This document shows, piece by piece, positions 52,023 through 60,927 of a DNA stretch of 64,000 nt (positions are counted from its first letter, which is position 1; each line of letters begins with the position of its first letter). Where the stretch lies: positions 1 to 64,000 of the forward strand of contig CAIKGD010000042.1 in NCBI GenBank assembly GCA_903826865.1, written 5' to 3'. This stretch comes from an uncultured Verrucomicrobiota bacterium (GTDB lineage: Bacteria > Verrucomicrobiota > Kiritimatiellia > Kiritimatiellales > Tichowtungiaceae). Under the pieces are notes generated by a model. The model worked only from the letters and a program-made list of their open reading frames with translations. It did not search any database and was not told where the DNA came from. Position numbers and translations under genes: made by a program.

Positions 52023-53201
52023 ATGAATTCCGGCCCCATTTTAATAACAGGGATGGGCGTTATTTCAGCGGCCGGCACGGGGCTGGAGGCGTCGCTCCGG
52101 TCAATGGCCGCCGGTGAGCGTAATGTCGGGCCGCTGACGTTGTTTGAGTCGCCGGTTAAACTGCCGGTCTTCGAGGTGCGCGGGCTTCCTCCCCGTCAAA
52201 CGCCGGGCCGCATGCGGACGATGGATTTACTGGAGCCGGCTCTGAATGAAGCCCTCGCGGCGGCACACCTGTCCAGCAGTTCAGGTTTACGGATTGGTGT
52301 GGCACTCGGCACGACCGTTGCCTGTCAGCTTAACGATCTCGACTTCTATTCCACCTGGCGGGAAAAACATTCCGCTCCGCTCGCTTCGGTGGATGGTTAT
52401 CTGAACGGGAATCTGGCTGAAGCCGTTGCCGCACGGCTCGGCGCCGGCGGGCCGGCGCTGGTGGTGGTCAATGCCTGCTCATCCGGAACCGACGCCATCA
52501 GCGCGGCGATGAGCTGGCTGAAGGCCGGACTGTGCGATCTGGCCATTGCCGGCGGCGCGGACGAACTGAACCGTATTCCACTGGCCGGATTTAAAGCGCT
52601 GGGTGTTGCCAGCGATGAACCTTGTGCGCCGTTCGATGCCGACCGCAAAGGACTTAATCTCGGCGAAGGTGCCGGTGTACTGGTTCTCGAAACAGCCGCC
52701 GGCGCGGCGCGGCGCGGCGTACAGTCGCCGTTGCGGGTCTGCGGCTACGGCTCGTCGAGCGATGCCTATCACCTGACCGCACCGCATCCGGAAGGCGAGG
52801 GACTGATTCGTGCTGTTAATGCGGCGCTGCAGCAGGCCGGCATCCAGCCTTCGGATATTGCGTTTGTCAACGCGCACGGAACATCTACGCCCGACAACGA
52901 CAAAGTGGAAGGCCGTGTTTTGCAGAAAATTTTCGGGCAGGGTATCAAGGTGCTTTCCACCAAAGGCTATACCGGCCATACGCTGGGTGCGGCAGGCGGC
53001 ATCGAAGCGGTGTTTACCGCCGCAGGACTTTCCAATGGCTGGATACCGGGCAGCGCCGGTTTCCAAACTCTGGACGCGGAGATCGGATTTTGTCCAACTC
53101 TTGGAAATACAAAAATTTCCGGACATTATGCGCTTTCCACTTCGCTCGCTTTCGGCGGAAATAATACGGCGCTGGTCATCGGTCTGGAGGAACCGGCATG
53201 A
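52023..53201 (+). CDS. Beta-ketoacyl synthase of pair 2
   Basis: 392 residues. Catalytic residues intact: Cys152 in VNACSSGTDA, His285 in VNAHGTSTPDND, His319 in YTGHTLGAAGG. Follows ACP 2 after 12 bases and overlaps the CLF-like gene by 4 bases. With 53198 it makes a second ketosynthase-CLF couple distinct from 43251/44384. Confidence 0.94.
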   Translation: MNSGPILITGMGVISAAGTGLEASLRSMAAGERNVGPLTLFESPVKLPVFEVRGLPPRQTPGRMRTMDLLEPALNEALAAAHLSSSSGLRIGVALGTTVACQLNDLDFYSTWREKHSAPLASVDGYLNGNLAEAVAARLGAGGPALVVVNACSSGTDAISAAMSWLKAGLCDLAIAGGADELNRIPLAGFKALGVASDEPCAPFDADRKGLNLGEGAGVLVLETAAGAARRGVQSPLRVCGYGSSSDAYHLTAPHPEGEGLIRAVNAALQQAGIQPSDIAFVNAHGTSTPDNDKVEGRVLQKIFGQGIKVLSTKGYTGHTLGAAGGIEAVFTAAGLSNGWIPGSAGFQTLDAEIGFCPTLGNTKISGHYALSTSLAFGGNNTALVIGLEEPA

Positions 53202-54217
53202 AAATTTGCGGAACCGGAACCGTTTGTGCGCACGGACGCGGAATGGCTGCGCTGGAATCGGTCCTGACGTCCGGTGCAGTTCCTCCGTCGCAGATTGCCG
53301 TTCCGTTCCGGGATGTTCCGTTTCCGGTTTATGCAGTGGCTCCGGAGATACTGAAAGACCGTACGGTCCTGGGTGAAATGCGCCGTGCCGACCGGTTTTC
53401 GAAAATGGCGACACTGGCCGCTTATGACGCAATGGCGGAGAGTGGCGCAACCCTCGAAAACCCTGAACGGGTGGGAATTATTTTCGCTACTGCTTTCGGC
53501 CCGCACAACACAACCTTCAGTTTTCTCGACGACATTCTGAATTACGGTGATGCCGGGGTCTCACCGACCATTTTTTCAAATTCGGTTCACAACGCGGCGG
53601 TTTCGTATATTTCACACACGCTGAAAATCAAAGGGCCGACCTGGACGATTACCAGTTTTCACGATCCGTTTCAGCAGGCGCTTTTGCTGGCGCAGGTCTG
53701 GCTGGACGAGGGACGTTGCGATCAGGTACTGGTCGGTGCCGGTGACGAATGCGGCATGGTGCTGAACTATGTCTGTTCGCAGAAGCTGGCAATTGCCGAA
53801 ACCGCCGCTCAGATGCGTCCGTTTTTTAATACCGCCGGTCCGGCGGTTATTCCGGGCGAATTGTCCGTATTTTTTCTGCTTTCACGCGACACAAGCGGAG
53901 GCGTTCAGATTATCCTCCGGCAGAAGGATTTACCTGCACCGGACTTGCTGATAGTTGATTTTGAGAGTCGGCAGCTCGATCTGCGTTCGGCGCAGATTCC
54001 AACCGGCTGCTGGTCGCATCTGATTGGAGCGACTCCGGTTTCAACCGCCTTCAGTTGCGCTGTTGCCGGCTTGATGCTTCAGCGGCAGAAAGTGTACTGT
54101 GCCGGAAATCTGCTGAACGGATACGGCGGAATAAACAGTGATTTTTTGTCCGTCCGGTTGCAGCGGATCGAATGCAACGGAAAAATCGGTTTGTATAAAT
54201 TGGAGGAGGCGGTATGA
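53198..54217 (+). CDS. Ketosynthase-like chain-length factor (no active-site Cys; pair 2)
   Basis: 339 residues, thiolase fold with VGIIFATAFGPHNTTFSF, TIFSNSVHNAAVSYIS and the active-site region TWTITSFHDPFQQALLLAQ, where ketosynthases have ACSSG; here no Cys, so no condensation activity by itself. The C-terminal half is degenerate (no HGT or GHT motifs). It fits a CLF that pairs with 52023 and sets chain length. Stop overlaps the next start. Confidence 0.82.
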   Translation: MKICGTGTVCAHGRGMAALESVLTSGAVPPSQIAVPFRDVPFPVYAVAPEILKDRTVLGEMRRADRFSKMATLAAYDAMAESGATLENPERVGIIFATAFGPHNTTFSFLDDILNYGDAGVSPTIFSNSVHNAAVSYISHTLKIKGPTWTITSFHDPFQQALLLAQVWLDEGRCDQVLVGAGDECGMVLNYVCSQKLAIAETAAQMRPFFNTAGPAVIPGELSVFFLLSRDTSGGVQIILRQKDLPAPDLLIVDFESRQLDLRSAQIPTGCWSHLIGATPVSTAFSCAVAGLMLQRQKVYCAGNLLNGYGGINSDFLSVRLQRIECNGKIGLYKLEEAV

Positions 54218-54771
54218 AAAAATATATGTCGTTTGGATTGGCGATGTTGTTTGCGGCGCTGTTTGTGACTGTGGCACAGGCGGAAGTGGTCAGCGGAAAA
54301 TCCTATTATACCCGGGTCAATATCTGGTACCAGGTACCGGAAAGAATTTTCTCAACCAATTATCACGTCGGTTCCATTCTGCCGGCCGGTTCGCTGATCA
54401 AAGCGGTTAAAGTCGGCAAGGATTATATTCTGTTCAGCGACGAGAAAGGGATCACCTACAAGATCACTTACATGGCGCAACACAGCACCGGCACGATGGC
54501 CTCTTTTTTAGCAGCCACTTTTTCGGAAGAGAATATTCTGGCGGGCGAGGAATACAAAAAACTCTCTGAAATGGAGAAGGGAAATATTTCCAAGGGGATT
54601 ATTGCAGAAGGCATGAGTAAACCTGCTGTGCTTATGGCGTATGGTTATCCGCCATCCCACCGTACTCAGTCAACGGATATGAATGCCTGGACCTACTGGG
54701 AAAACCGTTTTGTAACAAAGCTCGTCACCTTCAGTCCTGACAGCGGCTTGGTGACACAGATTTCACGATAA
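54214..54771 (+). CDS. Periplasmic protein with BamE-like C-terminal motif
   Basis: 185 residues. Signal peptide ending VAQA. A beta-rich middle (VVSGKSYYTRVNIWYQVPE) and C-terminus ISKGIIAEGMSKPAVLMAYGYPPSH…WENRFVTKLVTFSP, which resembles the SmpA/BamE fold ('GMskeeVlaalGyP'). Role unknown; possibly assists outer-membrane placement of the product. It sits between CLF 2 and ACP 3 in the same operon. Confidence 0.6.
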   Translation: MKKYMSFGLAMLFAALFVTVAQAEVVSGKSYYTRVNIWYQVPERIFSTNYHVGSILPAGSLIKAVKVGKDYILFSDEKGITYKITYMAQHSTGTMASFLAATFSEENILAGEEYKKLSEMEKGNISKGIIAEGMSKPAVLMAYGYPPSHRTQSTDMNAWTYWENRFVTKLVTFSPDSGLVTQISR

Positions 54772-54785
54772 AGGACTTCCAGATA

Positions 54786-55034
54786 ATGACCAATCAATCC
54801 GTACAACAACAGCTGGTGCAACGGGTCGCGAGTATTCTTTCTGTTAATTCTGACGTTGTGGATGCAAAGGCCCCGCTGCATACGCTCGGGCTGGACTCGA
54901 TGCGGCTGGTTGAAATTCTGGTGTTCGTTGAAAAGCAGTTCGGGATAGACCTGATGGATTCCAATCTTACGCGTGAAAACATCTATACCATCGAAGCACT
55001 CGCCCGTACGGTTGAGGGTAGAAAAAAAACGTGA
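54786..55034 (+). CDS. Acyl carrier protein 3
   Basis: 82 residues; site LGLDSMRLVEI (Ser38), the DSM variant. It overlaps the condensation-like gene by 4 bases, so ACP 3 is probably the donor for that enzyme rather than for chain building. Confidence 0.9.
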   Translation: MTNQSVQQQLVQRVASILSVNSDVVDAKAPLHTLGLDSMRLVEILVFVEKQFGIDLMDSNLTRENIYTIEALARTVEGRKKT

Positions 55035-56341
55035 GCCGTTTTCGTTATCTCAACGGAATTGACTGGGTCATTACCGGTCTGGGCCGCTCCCTGCACCGGA
55101 CGACCGGTTGCGGGAACTGGTCGCAGCTTGTGCTGGAACTGGATGGAAAACTGGATTTCGAGGCCTTCCGTTCTGCTGTGCAGCGTTACGCATCCGCTTT
55201 TCCTGTTTTGCATGGACGGGCTGTTCGCGGCTGGCAGTTGGCACCTGTCTGGAAAATGCCGGTCCATAGACAACCGGCTTATGTCCCTGTTGAACGACAT
55301 ATTTTTCCGGATGATGTTTCTTTAAATATCATTATTGAACAGCTCGGACGATGTGTAGCGGTTGCGCCGGGAACTCCCGGCCGTTACATCGGATTTAACG
55401 TGTTTTACACAGCGCAGAAAACCTTTCTGGCTTTCCGGTTTGATCACCGCCTTTTTGATGCCCGCGGAGCCGAACTTTTCATACAAGGACTATTACGTTA
55501 TTTCAGCGACGGAACAGCGGAACCGCCTCCTCTTTCTTACGTTTCGCCGGAAAAACCGCAGTTACGTCCATGGGTAAAAAAGTTTGTGTCAGGCCGGCAT
55601 GTTGTCCGCATGCTTCACCATCAGCGGCATACAGCGGCCCCATTTCATCTTGATGCCGGTTTGCCGGCCGATTCATATTTCCGGTTCACCCTGATTCCGC
55701 TCAGTAAACCGGAGTCGGATGAGCTGACCAGCCGCGCCTATGAGCAGGCGGGCTATCTCATGCTGACACCGTGGCTGGCGGCCCGCATGACGGATGCGCT
55801 GGGTAAAGTGCTTGAGGCACCGGGACGTTCGCTTGGCGGATACGTCATTCCCTGTTCGGCCGACCTGCGGGCCGATTCAGCGGAAAAAATGTTTTTTAAT
55901 CATGTTGCCTTTATCTGCCTGTGCCGCCCGGCAGGGGAAGGTACAGCTGAGGAATGGCCGCAGCGGTTTGCCCGGCAGTTTTTTGAACAGGTGCGGATGG
56001 ATATGCCGCGGCATTTTGAGAATGCCTGGAAACTGGCCCGCATCACACCGGCAGCATTGTTTGGTAAACTGCTGGGCGGTTCGCTGAAAAGCTTTGCCGG
56101 AACTTTCAGTATGGCCAGTGTCGGCGACGGCCTTTCGGTCATTCAGTCTGTTGCGGGACTTTCCGTGAAGAACGCCTTTCATATGCCGCTGGTTCCGCCG
56201 GCACCGGGACTGGGATTTTTTGCCAATACATTTGCCGGCAGATTGAATTTCTGCCTCACGTCTTACAGCCGGCTGCTGAGTGATGAAGAACATACTGAAC
56301 TGGCCGAATTGCTGAAACGCGAGCTGTTGAGTCAAACTTGA
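55031..56341 (+). CDS. Condensation-like (CoA-/carrier-dependent) acyltransferase
   Basis: 436 residues of the NRPS-condensation/PapA/chloramphenicol-acetyltransferase superfamily. The N-terminal half reads LDFEAFRSAVQRYASAFPVLHGR then FRFDHRLFDARGAELF, with His139 and Asp143 of the HxxxD motif; the second half has GYVIPCSADLRAD and ends before a terminator. These enzymes join an acyl chain on a carrier to an amine or alcohol. With its private ACP 3 it could attach the finished chain to its acceptor. Last gene of the operon. Confidence 0.75.
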   Translation: MSRFRYLNGIDWVITGLGRSLHRTTGCGNWSQLVLELDGKLDFEAFRSAVQRYASAFPVLHGRAVRGWQLAPVWKMPVHRQPAYVPVERHIFPDDVSLNIIIEQLGRCVAVAPGTPGRYIGFNVFYTAQKTFLAFRFDHRLFDARGAELFIQGLLRYFSDGTAEPPPLSYVSPEKPQLRPWVKKFVSGRHVVRMLHHQRHTAAPFHLDAGLPADSYFRFTLIPLSKPESDELTSRAYEQAGYLMLTPWLAARMTDALGKVLEAPGRSLGGYVIPCSADLRADSAEKMFFNHVAFICLCRPAGEGTAEEWPQRFARQFFEQVRMDMPRHFENAWKLARITPAALFGKLLGGSLKSFAGTFSMASVGDGLSVIQSVAGLSVKNAFHMPLVPPAPGLGFFANTFAGRLNFCLTSYSRLLSDEEHTELAELLKRELLSQT

Positions 56342-56378
56342 CGGCCGGGGCAGGGCCGTCATTATGTTTTCTTCTTGT
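56340..56378 (+). terminator. Probable terminator closing the big operon
   Basis: GACGGCC (56340-56346), GGGGCAG loop, GGCCGTC (56354-56360), then ATTATGTTTTC. The stem is good and the T tract is moderate. It overlaps the stop codon of the condensation-like gene. Confidence 0.6.
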
Positions 56379-56455
56379 TTTGAAAAGGCTTCGTTCTCAG
56401 AATGTTCTCGAAATTCTGGTCGTCGCATCCGTAAAAATTCATGGGAGGATACAGT

Positions 56456-56944
56456 ATGAAAAATGTGTGGTTGATGCTGACAGTCGCGCTGGCACTGGTT
56501 GCCGGTATTCAAACCGTCTCTGCTGAAGAACCGGCACCCCTGTCGCCCGGTATGCTCAGTTTCTTTAATCCCGCTCAGGTTCCGGCGGAAAATTATGATG
56601 TGGGCGGGCTGCGTCTGGGCGTTTTGTACGGCAAGTGCAGAAATCTGACCGGGCTGGATGTCGGTTGTGTCAATCAGGCAGCCGGCAATGAAACCGGACT
56701 GGCAGTTGGTCTGGTGAATTATGTCGAAAAGGATTTTACCGGGCTGCAGATCGGGGCCGTGAATATCGCTTACCGGGTGCACGCGCTGCAAATCGGTCTT
56801 TTCAATGGTGCCGACGATGTTGCCGGTATCCAGATCGGGCTGATAAATAATACCCGTATTATGCGGGGCTTTCAGGTCGGCCTGATTAATGTGATTCAAA
56901 ATAACGATCTTTCGTTTATGCCGGTCTTTAACTGCTTTTTCTAA
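56456..56944 (+). CDS. Secreted GLxxGxxN-repeat protein (LA_2272-type surface repeats)
   Basis: 162 residues from ATG 56456 (GGGAGG upstream). Signal peptide ending TVSA, then at least five ~21-residue repeats of the form G-L-x-[IVL]-G-x-[IVL]-N (GLDVGCVN, GLAVGLVN, GLQIGAVN, ALQIGLFN, GIQIGLIN, GFQVGLIN), a right-handed beta-helix-like pattern. Surface or periplasmic; role unknown. The next gene follows after 15 bases. Confidence 0.7.
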   Translation: MKNVWLMLTVALALVAGIQTVSAEEPAPLSPGMLSFFNPAQVPAENYDVGGLRLGVLYGKCRNLTGLDVGCVNQAAGNETGLAVGLVNYVEKDFTGLQIGAVNIAYRVHALQIGLFNGADDVAGIQIGLINNTRIMRGFQVGLINVIQNNDLSFMPVFNCFF

Positions 56945-56959
56945 ACACAAAGGAGCCTC

Positions 56960-58186
56960 ATGAACACCAAAAGAAATCTCATTGCTGCTGTTTGCCTGAC
57001 GGGTGCTGTTGTATTTGCTCAAAATGCCGCAACCGTTTCTCAGCCTGTTGATTCCGCCGAACTGCAGGCCTTCAAAAATCAGGTTCAGGCCGCCAATCCC
57101 GATATGAAGGTTGTTTCGGTTAATGCTGTTCGCGAAGCCACGCTGGTATCCGTGCCGAATCCGAAAATCGCCATCTTTGTCAAAAACCAAACCAAGGTCG
57201 CCGGAATGGACGATATGGTTGACGGCGTTCGCGACCGCATTTCAGCTGAGCTGGCCGGAGCCGGGATGATTGTGCTGGATCAGGCCGAGATCGCCTCCGG
57301 CTTTAACCGTTTTAAAGTGACTACGGCGGAAGAGCGCGCCGGACTGATTGATGGCGTTTTTACCGGCGGTTCGACCGTGCGCGTTGCCCAGATGCTGGGT
57401 GCGGACTATGTCATGGTGGCTTCCATTATTTCGGCTGACCGTGCGGCACTTATGGTGAGCGGCAGGCAGATGATGAGCTTTACGCTTCGTATGACGGTTA
57501 AAGTTAATGAAGCGGTGCAGGGTTCGTCAGTTTATGGCGATAACTGGACACGCAAGTATCCGGTAACAGCGGAAAATGCTGCCGGTACCGACGCCAGCGT
57601 CTATTACAACGATCTGCTGGATGACTGGGCGAAAGAGACCGGAGAAAAAATAGCTGAAAAATCAAAAACCTGGCGGCGCGTTGAAGCGGCTCCGGTTCAG
57701 CTGGTGAGCTTTTCGGCCAGCACAACCATTGACGAACTGATTAAGGGGCTTGAATCGGGCGTGCGCGCTCCGAATGAACTGCTCGACGAAATGCGCCGCA
57801 TCGTCGGTGGTGCCACGGTGCAAATTGACGGAGCAACGGCCGGATCTTCCCCGGGAACTTTTCAGGTTGCTCCGGGAATGCATCAGTTGCGCATCTCGCG
57901 TCAATGGATGAAGGACTGGCAGCAGACGGTCAACATCCAGAACGGAAGTAATTTCAGAGTTGCGCTGGAACTTTCCGATGCCGGTTTACAGCGCTTCCAC
58001 TCGTTGGAAAAAATGAGAGCGCAAATTGCCAGGGACTACGCTGACGCGATGGCGCTCAAAGGGGTGAAAGTCAATTTTGACACGGCTGCATGGCGCGATG
58101 TCTCCATCGGCAACAAAGGCAGCGAGATCAATCTGGAGAAAAAAGAAATCCAGCAGCAGGGTTTAATCAACGCTGCCGGACAGTAA
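56960..58186 (+). CDS. Exported protein with CsgG-like and PEGA domains
   Basis: 408 residues. Signal peptide (about 1-20, ending VFA), a CsgG-like domain (NPKIAIFVKNQTKVAGMDDM…, LGADYVMVASIISADR), and a PEGA domain at about 293-345 (VQIDGATAGSSPGTFQVAPGMHQLRISRQ). Both domains are frequent in surface and envelope assembly proteins of diderm bacteria. It starts the block with the COG3014-like and LpoB-like lipoproteins. Confidence 0.65.
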   Translation: MNTKRNLIAAVCLTGAVVFAQNAATVSQPVDSAELQAFKNQVQAANPDMKVVSVNAVREATLVSVPNPKIAIFVKNQTKVAGMDDMVDGVRDRISAELAGAGMIVLDQAEIASGFNRFKVTTAEERAGLIDGVFTGGSTVRVAQMLGADYVMVASIISADRAALMVSGRQMMSFTLRMTVKVNEAVQGSSVYGDNWTRKYPVTAENAAGTDASVYYNDLLDDWAKETGEKIAEKSKTWRRVEAAPVQLVSFSASTTIDELIKGLESGVRAPNELLDEMRRIVGGATVQIDGATAGSSPGTFQVAPGMHQLRISRQWMKDWQQTVNIQNGSNFRVALELSDAGLQRFHSLEKMRAQIARDYADAMALKGVKVNFDTAAWRDVSIGNKGSEINLEKKEIQQQGLINAAGQ

Positions 58187-58192
58187 TCACCC

Positions 58193-59674
58193 ATGAGGCC
58201 GACTTTTACACCGGTTAGAAGCGACGCTGGATTGCTGCTTGTGTGCATGCTCCTGCTGACAGCAGGTTGCGCTACGCACAGCAGGAATGCCGGTTCGGCC
58301 ATTGCCCGGCTTAAAGCCGGCGATACGGCATCGGCCTTACTGTGGTCGGAAAAGCTGAAACAAAGCACCTTCAGTAAAGACCTCGGCTGTCTGGAAAGCG
58401 GACGCGTAAAAATGCTGTCCGGCGATTTCACAGGCAGCCGGGCCGATTTTGCGGCGGCTATTGATAAAGTTCTCGCGAAAACAGAAACCGGACCGGCCAT
58501 CCGGATGGGTTCGGTGGGTTCAACCGTTGCCGCTTCAACCGTTACCGACGATACGTTGCGTACATACGAGCTTTCGCCGTACGAAATTATTCAATTGCTG
58601 CATTATCAGACGTTGAACTACCTGTTCAGCGGTGATCCCGAAGGTGCCGGTGTTGAAATGCGCCGTACCGTGTTTGCGCAGGATGCGATTGCCGAAAAAT
58701 ACTCCAAGGAAATTGCGAAAGCGCAGGCAAACGCCCGCGCCAAACAGGCTCAGGCGATGGAAACGGTTCAGGCTAAAATGGAGACGATGAGGCCGGCGCT
58801 GGAAAGAGTCAGCAGTTCCTATGAAAACGGCATGGCCTGGTATTTCTGCGGACTGGTGTTTGAAAAGCAGGGCGATGCCGCCAACGCCGCTCTCAGTTAC
58901 CGCAAAGCAGGGGAGCTGGCACCGGGGAATAGCTGCATACGGAAGGATTTTCTGCGGCTGCTCCGCACGCAGGATCAACAGGCTTTTGCTGACCTGGTTC
59001 GGCAGTATCATGTGGATGTTAAGAGTCTGACGCGCGAATCCACCGAAATTGTAGTGCTCTATGAGGAGGCGCTGATCTCTGAGCGGCAAACCGTCAAAAT
59101 TCCTATTCCGATTCCTGATTTTAACGGGGCGGTAACGCTGGTGTCGGTCGATTTTCCCTTTTACAACGATCCAGCCTATATGCCGGTACCGCTTGCTATT
59201 GCAGATGGCGGAACGAATCTCGGAGTCACTGAACCGGCAGTTTATCTCCAATCGCTGGCCTATCGCGACCTGAAAGACAAGTTGCCCGGCGTGGTTGTCC
59301 GTAATGTGACGCGAGCGGTAACTAAAGTCGCCGCGCAGCAGGCGGCCAACACCCGGAACGATGAGTTGGTGAAAATCGGTATGATGGCAATTAATGCGGC
59401 TGCCTCGATTGCCAGCACGGCAGACACCCGCGCGTGGTATTCGATCCCGATGGTAACGCATTTGTACCGCGGGCCGCTTTCTGCCGGAACGCACATGCTG
59501 CAATGCCGCAACCCGGCCACTGGTGCTGCATTCTCAATTCCAGTCACAGTTACCGCCGGTGAAACGCGGCTGGTATGGATTGCCGACACCGGCGGTATGG
59601 CTGCTGCGGCGACCGCTTCATTATCAGGGAAAGGGTTGCCTCCGACCTATCAGCAGTTTAATAATCCATTTTGA
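58193..59674 (+). CDS. COG3014-like TPR lipoprotein
   Basis: 493 residues: lipobox LLTAGC (Cys26), helical repeats (ARLKAGDTASALLWSEKLKQ, NGMAWYFCGLVFEKQGDAANAALSYRKAGEL) and a beta-rich end. In several Gram-negatives a COG3014 protein is found with YcfL- and LpoB-like lipoproteins, the same grouping as here. Function is not established. Six bases after the PEGA gene. Confidence 0.7.
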   Translation: MRPTFTPVRSDAGLLLVCMLLLTAGCATHSRNAGSAIARLKAGDTASALLWSEKLKQSTFSKDLGCLESGRVKMLSGDFTGSRADFAAAIDKVLAKTETGPAIRMGSVGSTVAASTVTDDTLRTYELSPYEIIQLLHYQTLNYLFSGDPEGAGVEMRRTVFAQDAIAEKYSKEIAKAQANARAKQAQAMETVQAKMETMRPALERVSSSYENGMAWYFCGLVFEKQGDAANAALSYRKAGELAPGNSCIRKDFLRLLRTQDQQAFADLVRQYHVDVKSLTRESTEIVVLYEEALISERQTVKIPIPIPDFNGAVTLVSVDFPFYNDPAYMPVPLAIADGGTNLGVTEPAVYLQSLAYRDLKDKLPGVVVRNVTRAVTKVAAQQAANTRNDELVKIGMMAINAAASIASTADTRAWYSIPMVTHLYRGPLSAGTHMLQCRNPATGAAFSIPVTVTAGETRLVWIADTGGMAAAATASLSGKGLPPTYQQFNNPF

Positions 59675-59744
59675 ACAAACGTGGTGCCGGGTTCCAATGA
59701 AAGGAACCGGCGGGTATTAGCAAAGGGAGCAGGAGTCCTGTATT

Positions 59745-60167
59745 ATGAAAATATCAAAAAATATCATCACCGCCGCGCTGCTGACCGCCGGCGTCACCGG
59801 CCTCTATGGTTGCCGGAATACTTCCGGAACAGTTGTGAAGACGGATCATCTGACCGGAACATCCTCCATTATTGAAGAAAATGGACGTTTGGCGCATCAG
59901 GTGGACGTAGTTAACATCGCTTACGATGAAGTGAACGGCCTCAAACGGGCTCATATCACGATGCAATCCAACCGTAACCGCCGGTTGCGTGTGGATTACC
60001 GCATCTGCTGGTTTGATATTAACGGCATGGAAATAGACCCGCAGACAAAAACCTACCGCAATCAGATTCTTGAAGGACGCGATACCGTGACGGTTACGGG
60101 CGTTGCCAACTCACCGGCGGCGGTTTCTTCCAAACTTCGGATTCGTGAAACATCTCAGGCTGAATAA
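59745..60167 (+). CDS. YcfL-like lipoprotein (DUF1425)
   Basis: 140 residues with lipobox LYGC (Cys23) and RAHITMQSNRNRRLRVDYRICWFDINGMEI, the YcfL/DUF1425 pattern. Envelope lipoprotein of unknown function, usually next to lpoB, as here. Confidence 0.75.
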   Translation: MKISKNIITAALLTAGVTGLYGCRNTSGTVVKTDHLTGTSSIIEENGRLAHQVDVVNIAYDEVNGLKRAHITMQSNRNRRLRVDYRICWFDINGMEIDPQTKTYRNQILEGRDTVTVTGVANSPAAVSSKLRIRETSQAE

Positions 60168-60185
60168 TAGAAAGGATAAATGCAT

Positions 60186-60788
60186 ATGAAAAAATCAGTT
60201 TTCCCGTTGGGTCTGTTGTGCGGTGCAATGATTTTAAGCGGATGCGCTACCAGAATTTCTGAAGTGCCGCTCGACCGCACGGCCGCTACCACCAGAATTG
60301 AACCGCAGGATATCCGCCGCACCGTCGAGAAGATGGTGGAATCACTGCTCGTTGCACCGGGCGTTAAGGAGTTTGTCAGCGGACGCCGTCCCGTACTGGA
60401 TGTCGAACCGATGCAAAACCGTACCACCCAGCACATTGACATGGCCAGTCTGACCGAATCAGTGCGCATGCAGCTTCTCCGGTCGGGAATGTTCCGGTTC
60501 GTGGATCGTTCATCTACCGGAACGGCGGCAGTTGATGTCGAGCGCATTAACCAGGAAAATCAACTGGGTCTGGTTGACGCCTCCAAGGCCGTGAAAGCAG
60601 GCCATCAGACCGCGCTGGATATGTATCTGACCGGCACGCTGTCGGAAATTAAGAACGTGACGGGCCGTACGACCGACCAGTACTACAAATTCTCTATGTC
60701 CCTGAAAGATCTCAAGACCGGAGAACTCGTCTGGGCGGACGAACAGGAAATCCGCAAAGCCAGCACCCGTCCTGTTGTAGGCTGGTAA
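60186..60788 (+). CDS. LpoB-like penicillin-binding protein activator lipoprotein
   Basis: 200 residues: lipobox LSGC (Cys19), VEPMQNRTTQHIDMASLTESVRMQLLRSGMFRFVD, and DMYLTGTLSEIKN…YYKFSMSLKDLKTGELVWADEQEIRK, which match LpoB. LpoB activates PBP1b from the outer membrane. ATG 60186 is preferred to 60180, which is too close to AAAGGA. Followed by a strong terminator. Confidence 0.85.
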   Translation: MKKSVFPLGLLCGAMILSGCATRISEVPLDRTAATTRIEPQDIRRTVEKMVESLLVAPGVKEFVSGRRPVLDVEPMQNRTTQHIDMASLTESVRMQLLRSGMFRFVDRSSTGTAAVDVERINQENQLGLVDASKAVKAGHQTALDMYLTGTLSEIKNVTGRTTDQYYKFSMSLKDLKTGELVWADEQEIRKASTRPVVGW

Positions 60789-60809
60789 GCACTTGCCGCT
60801 TACTTTGCG

Positions 60810-60842
60810 AACCCGTTCCGGAATTCCGGAGCGGGTTTTTTA
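60810..60842 (+). terminator. Rho-independent terminator after the lpoB-like gene
   Basis: A 12-bp stem AACCCGTTCCGG / CCGGAGCGGGTT (one G-T pair) with an AATT loop and a T run. Confidence 0.92.
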
Positions 60843-60927
60843 TATGCTCCGGCAAATAAACCTGCTCTTCTTGCTTTTTGAGGGCGGGTTAGGTAGCTTC
60901 TTCGCTCACATTTTTACAGGGAAGAAT

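Noticed and set aside
60793-60927. A 45-residue N-terminal extension of Rpe.
   Set aside because: It would be translated through the terminator hairpin; the internal ATG at 60928 has a good ribosome site and the usual family N-terminus.
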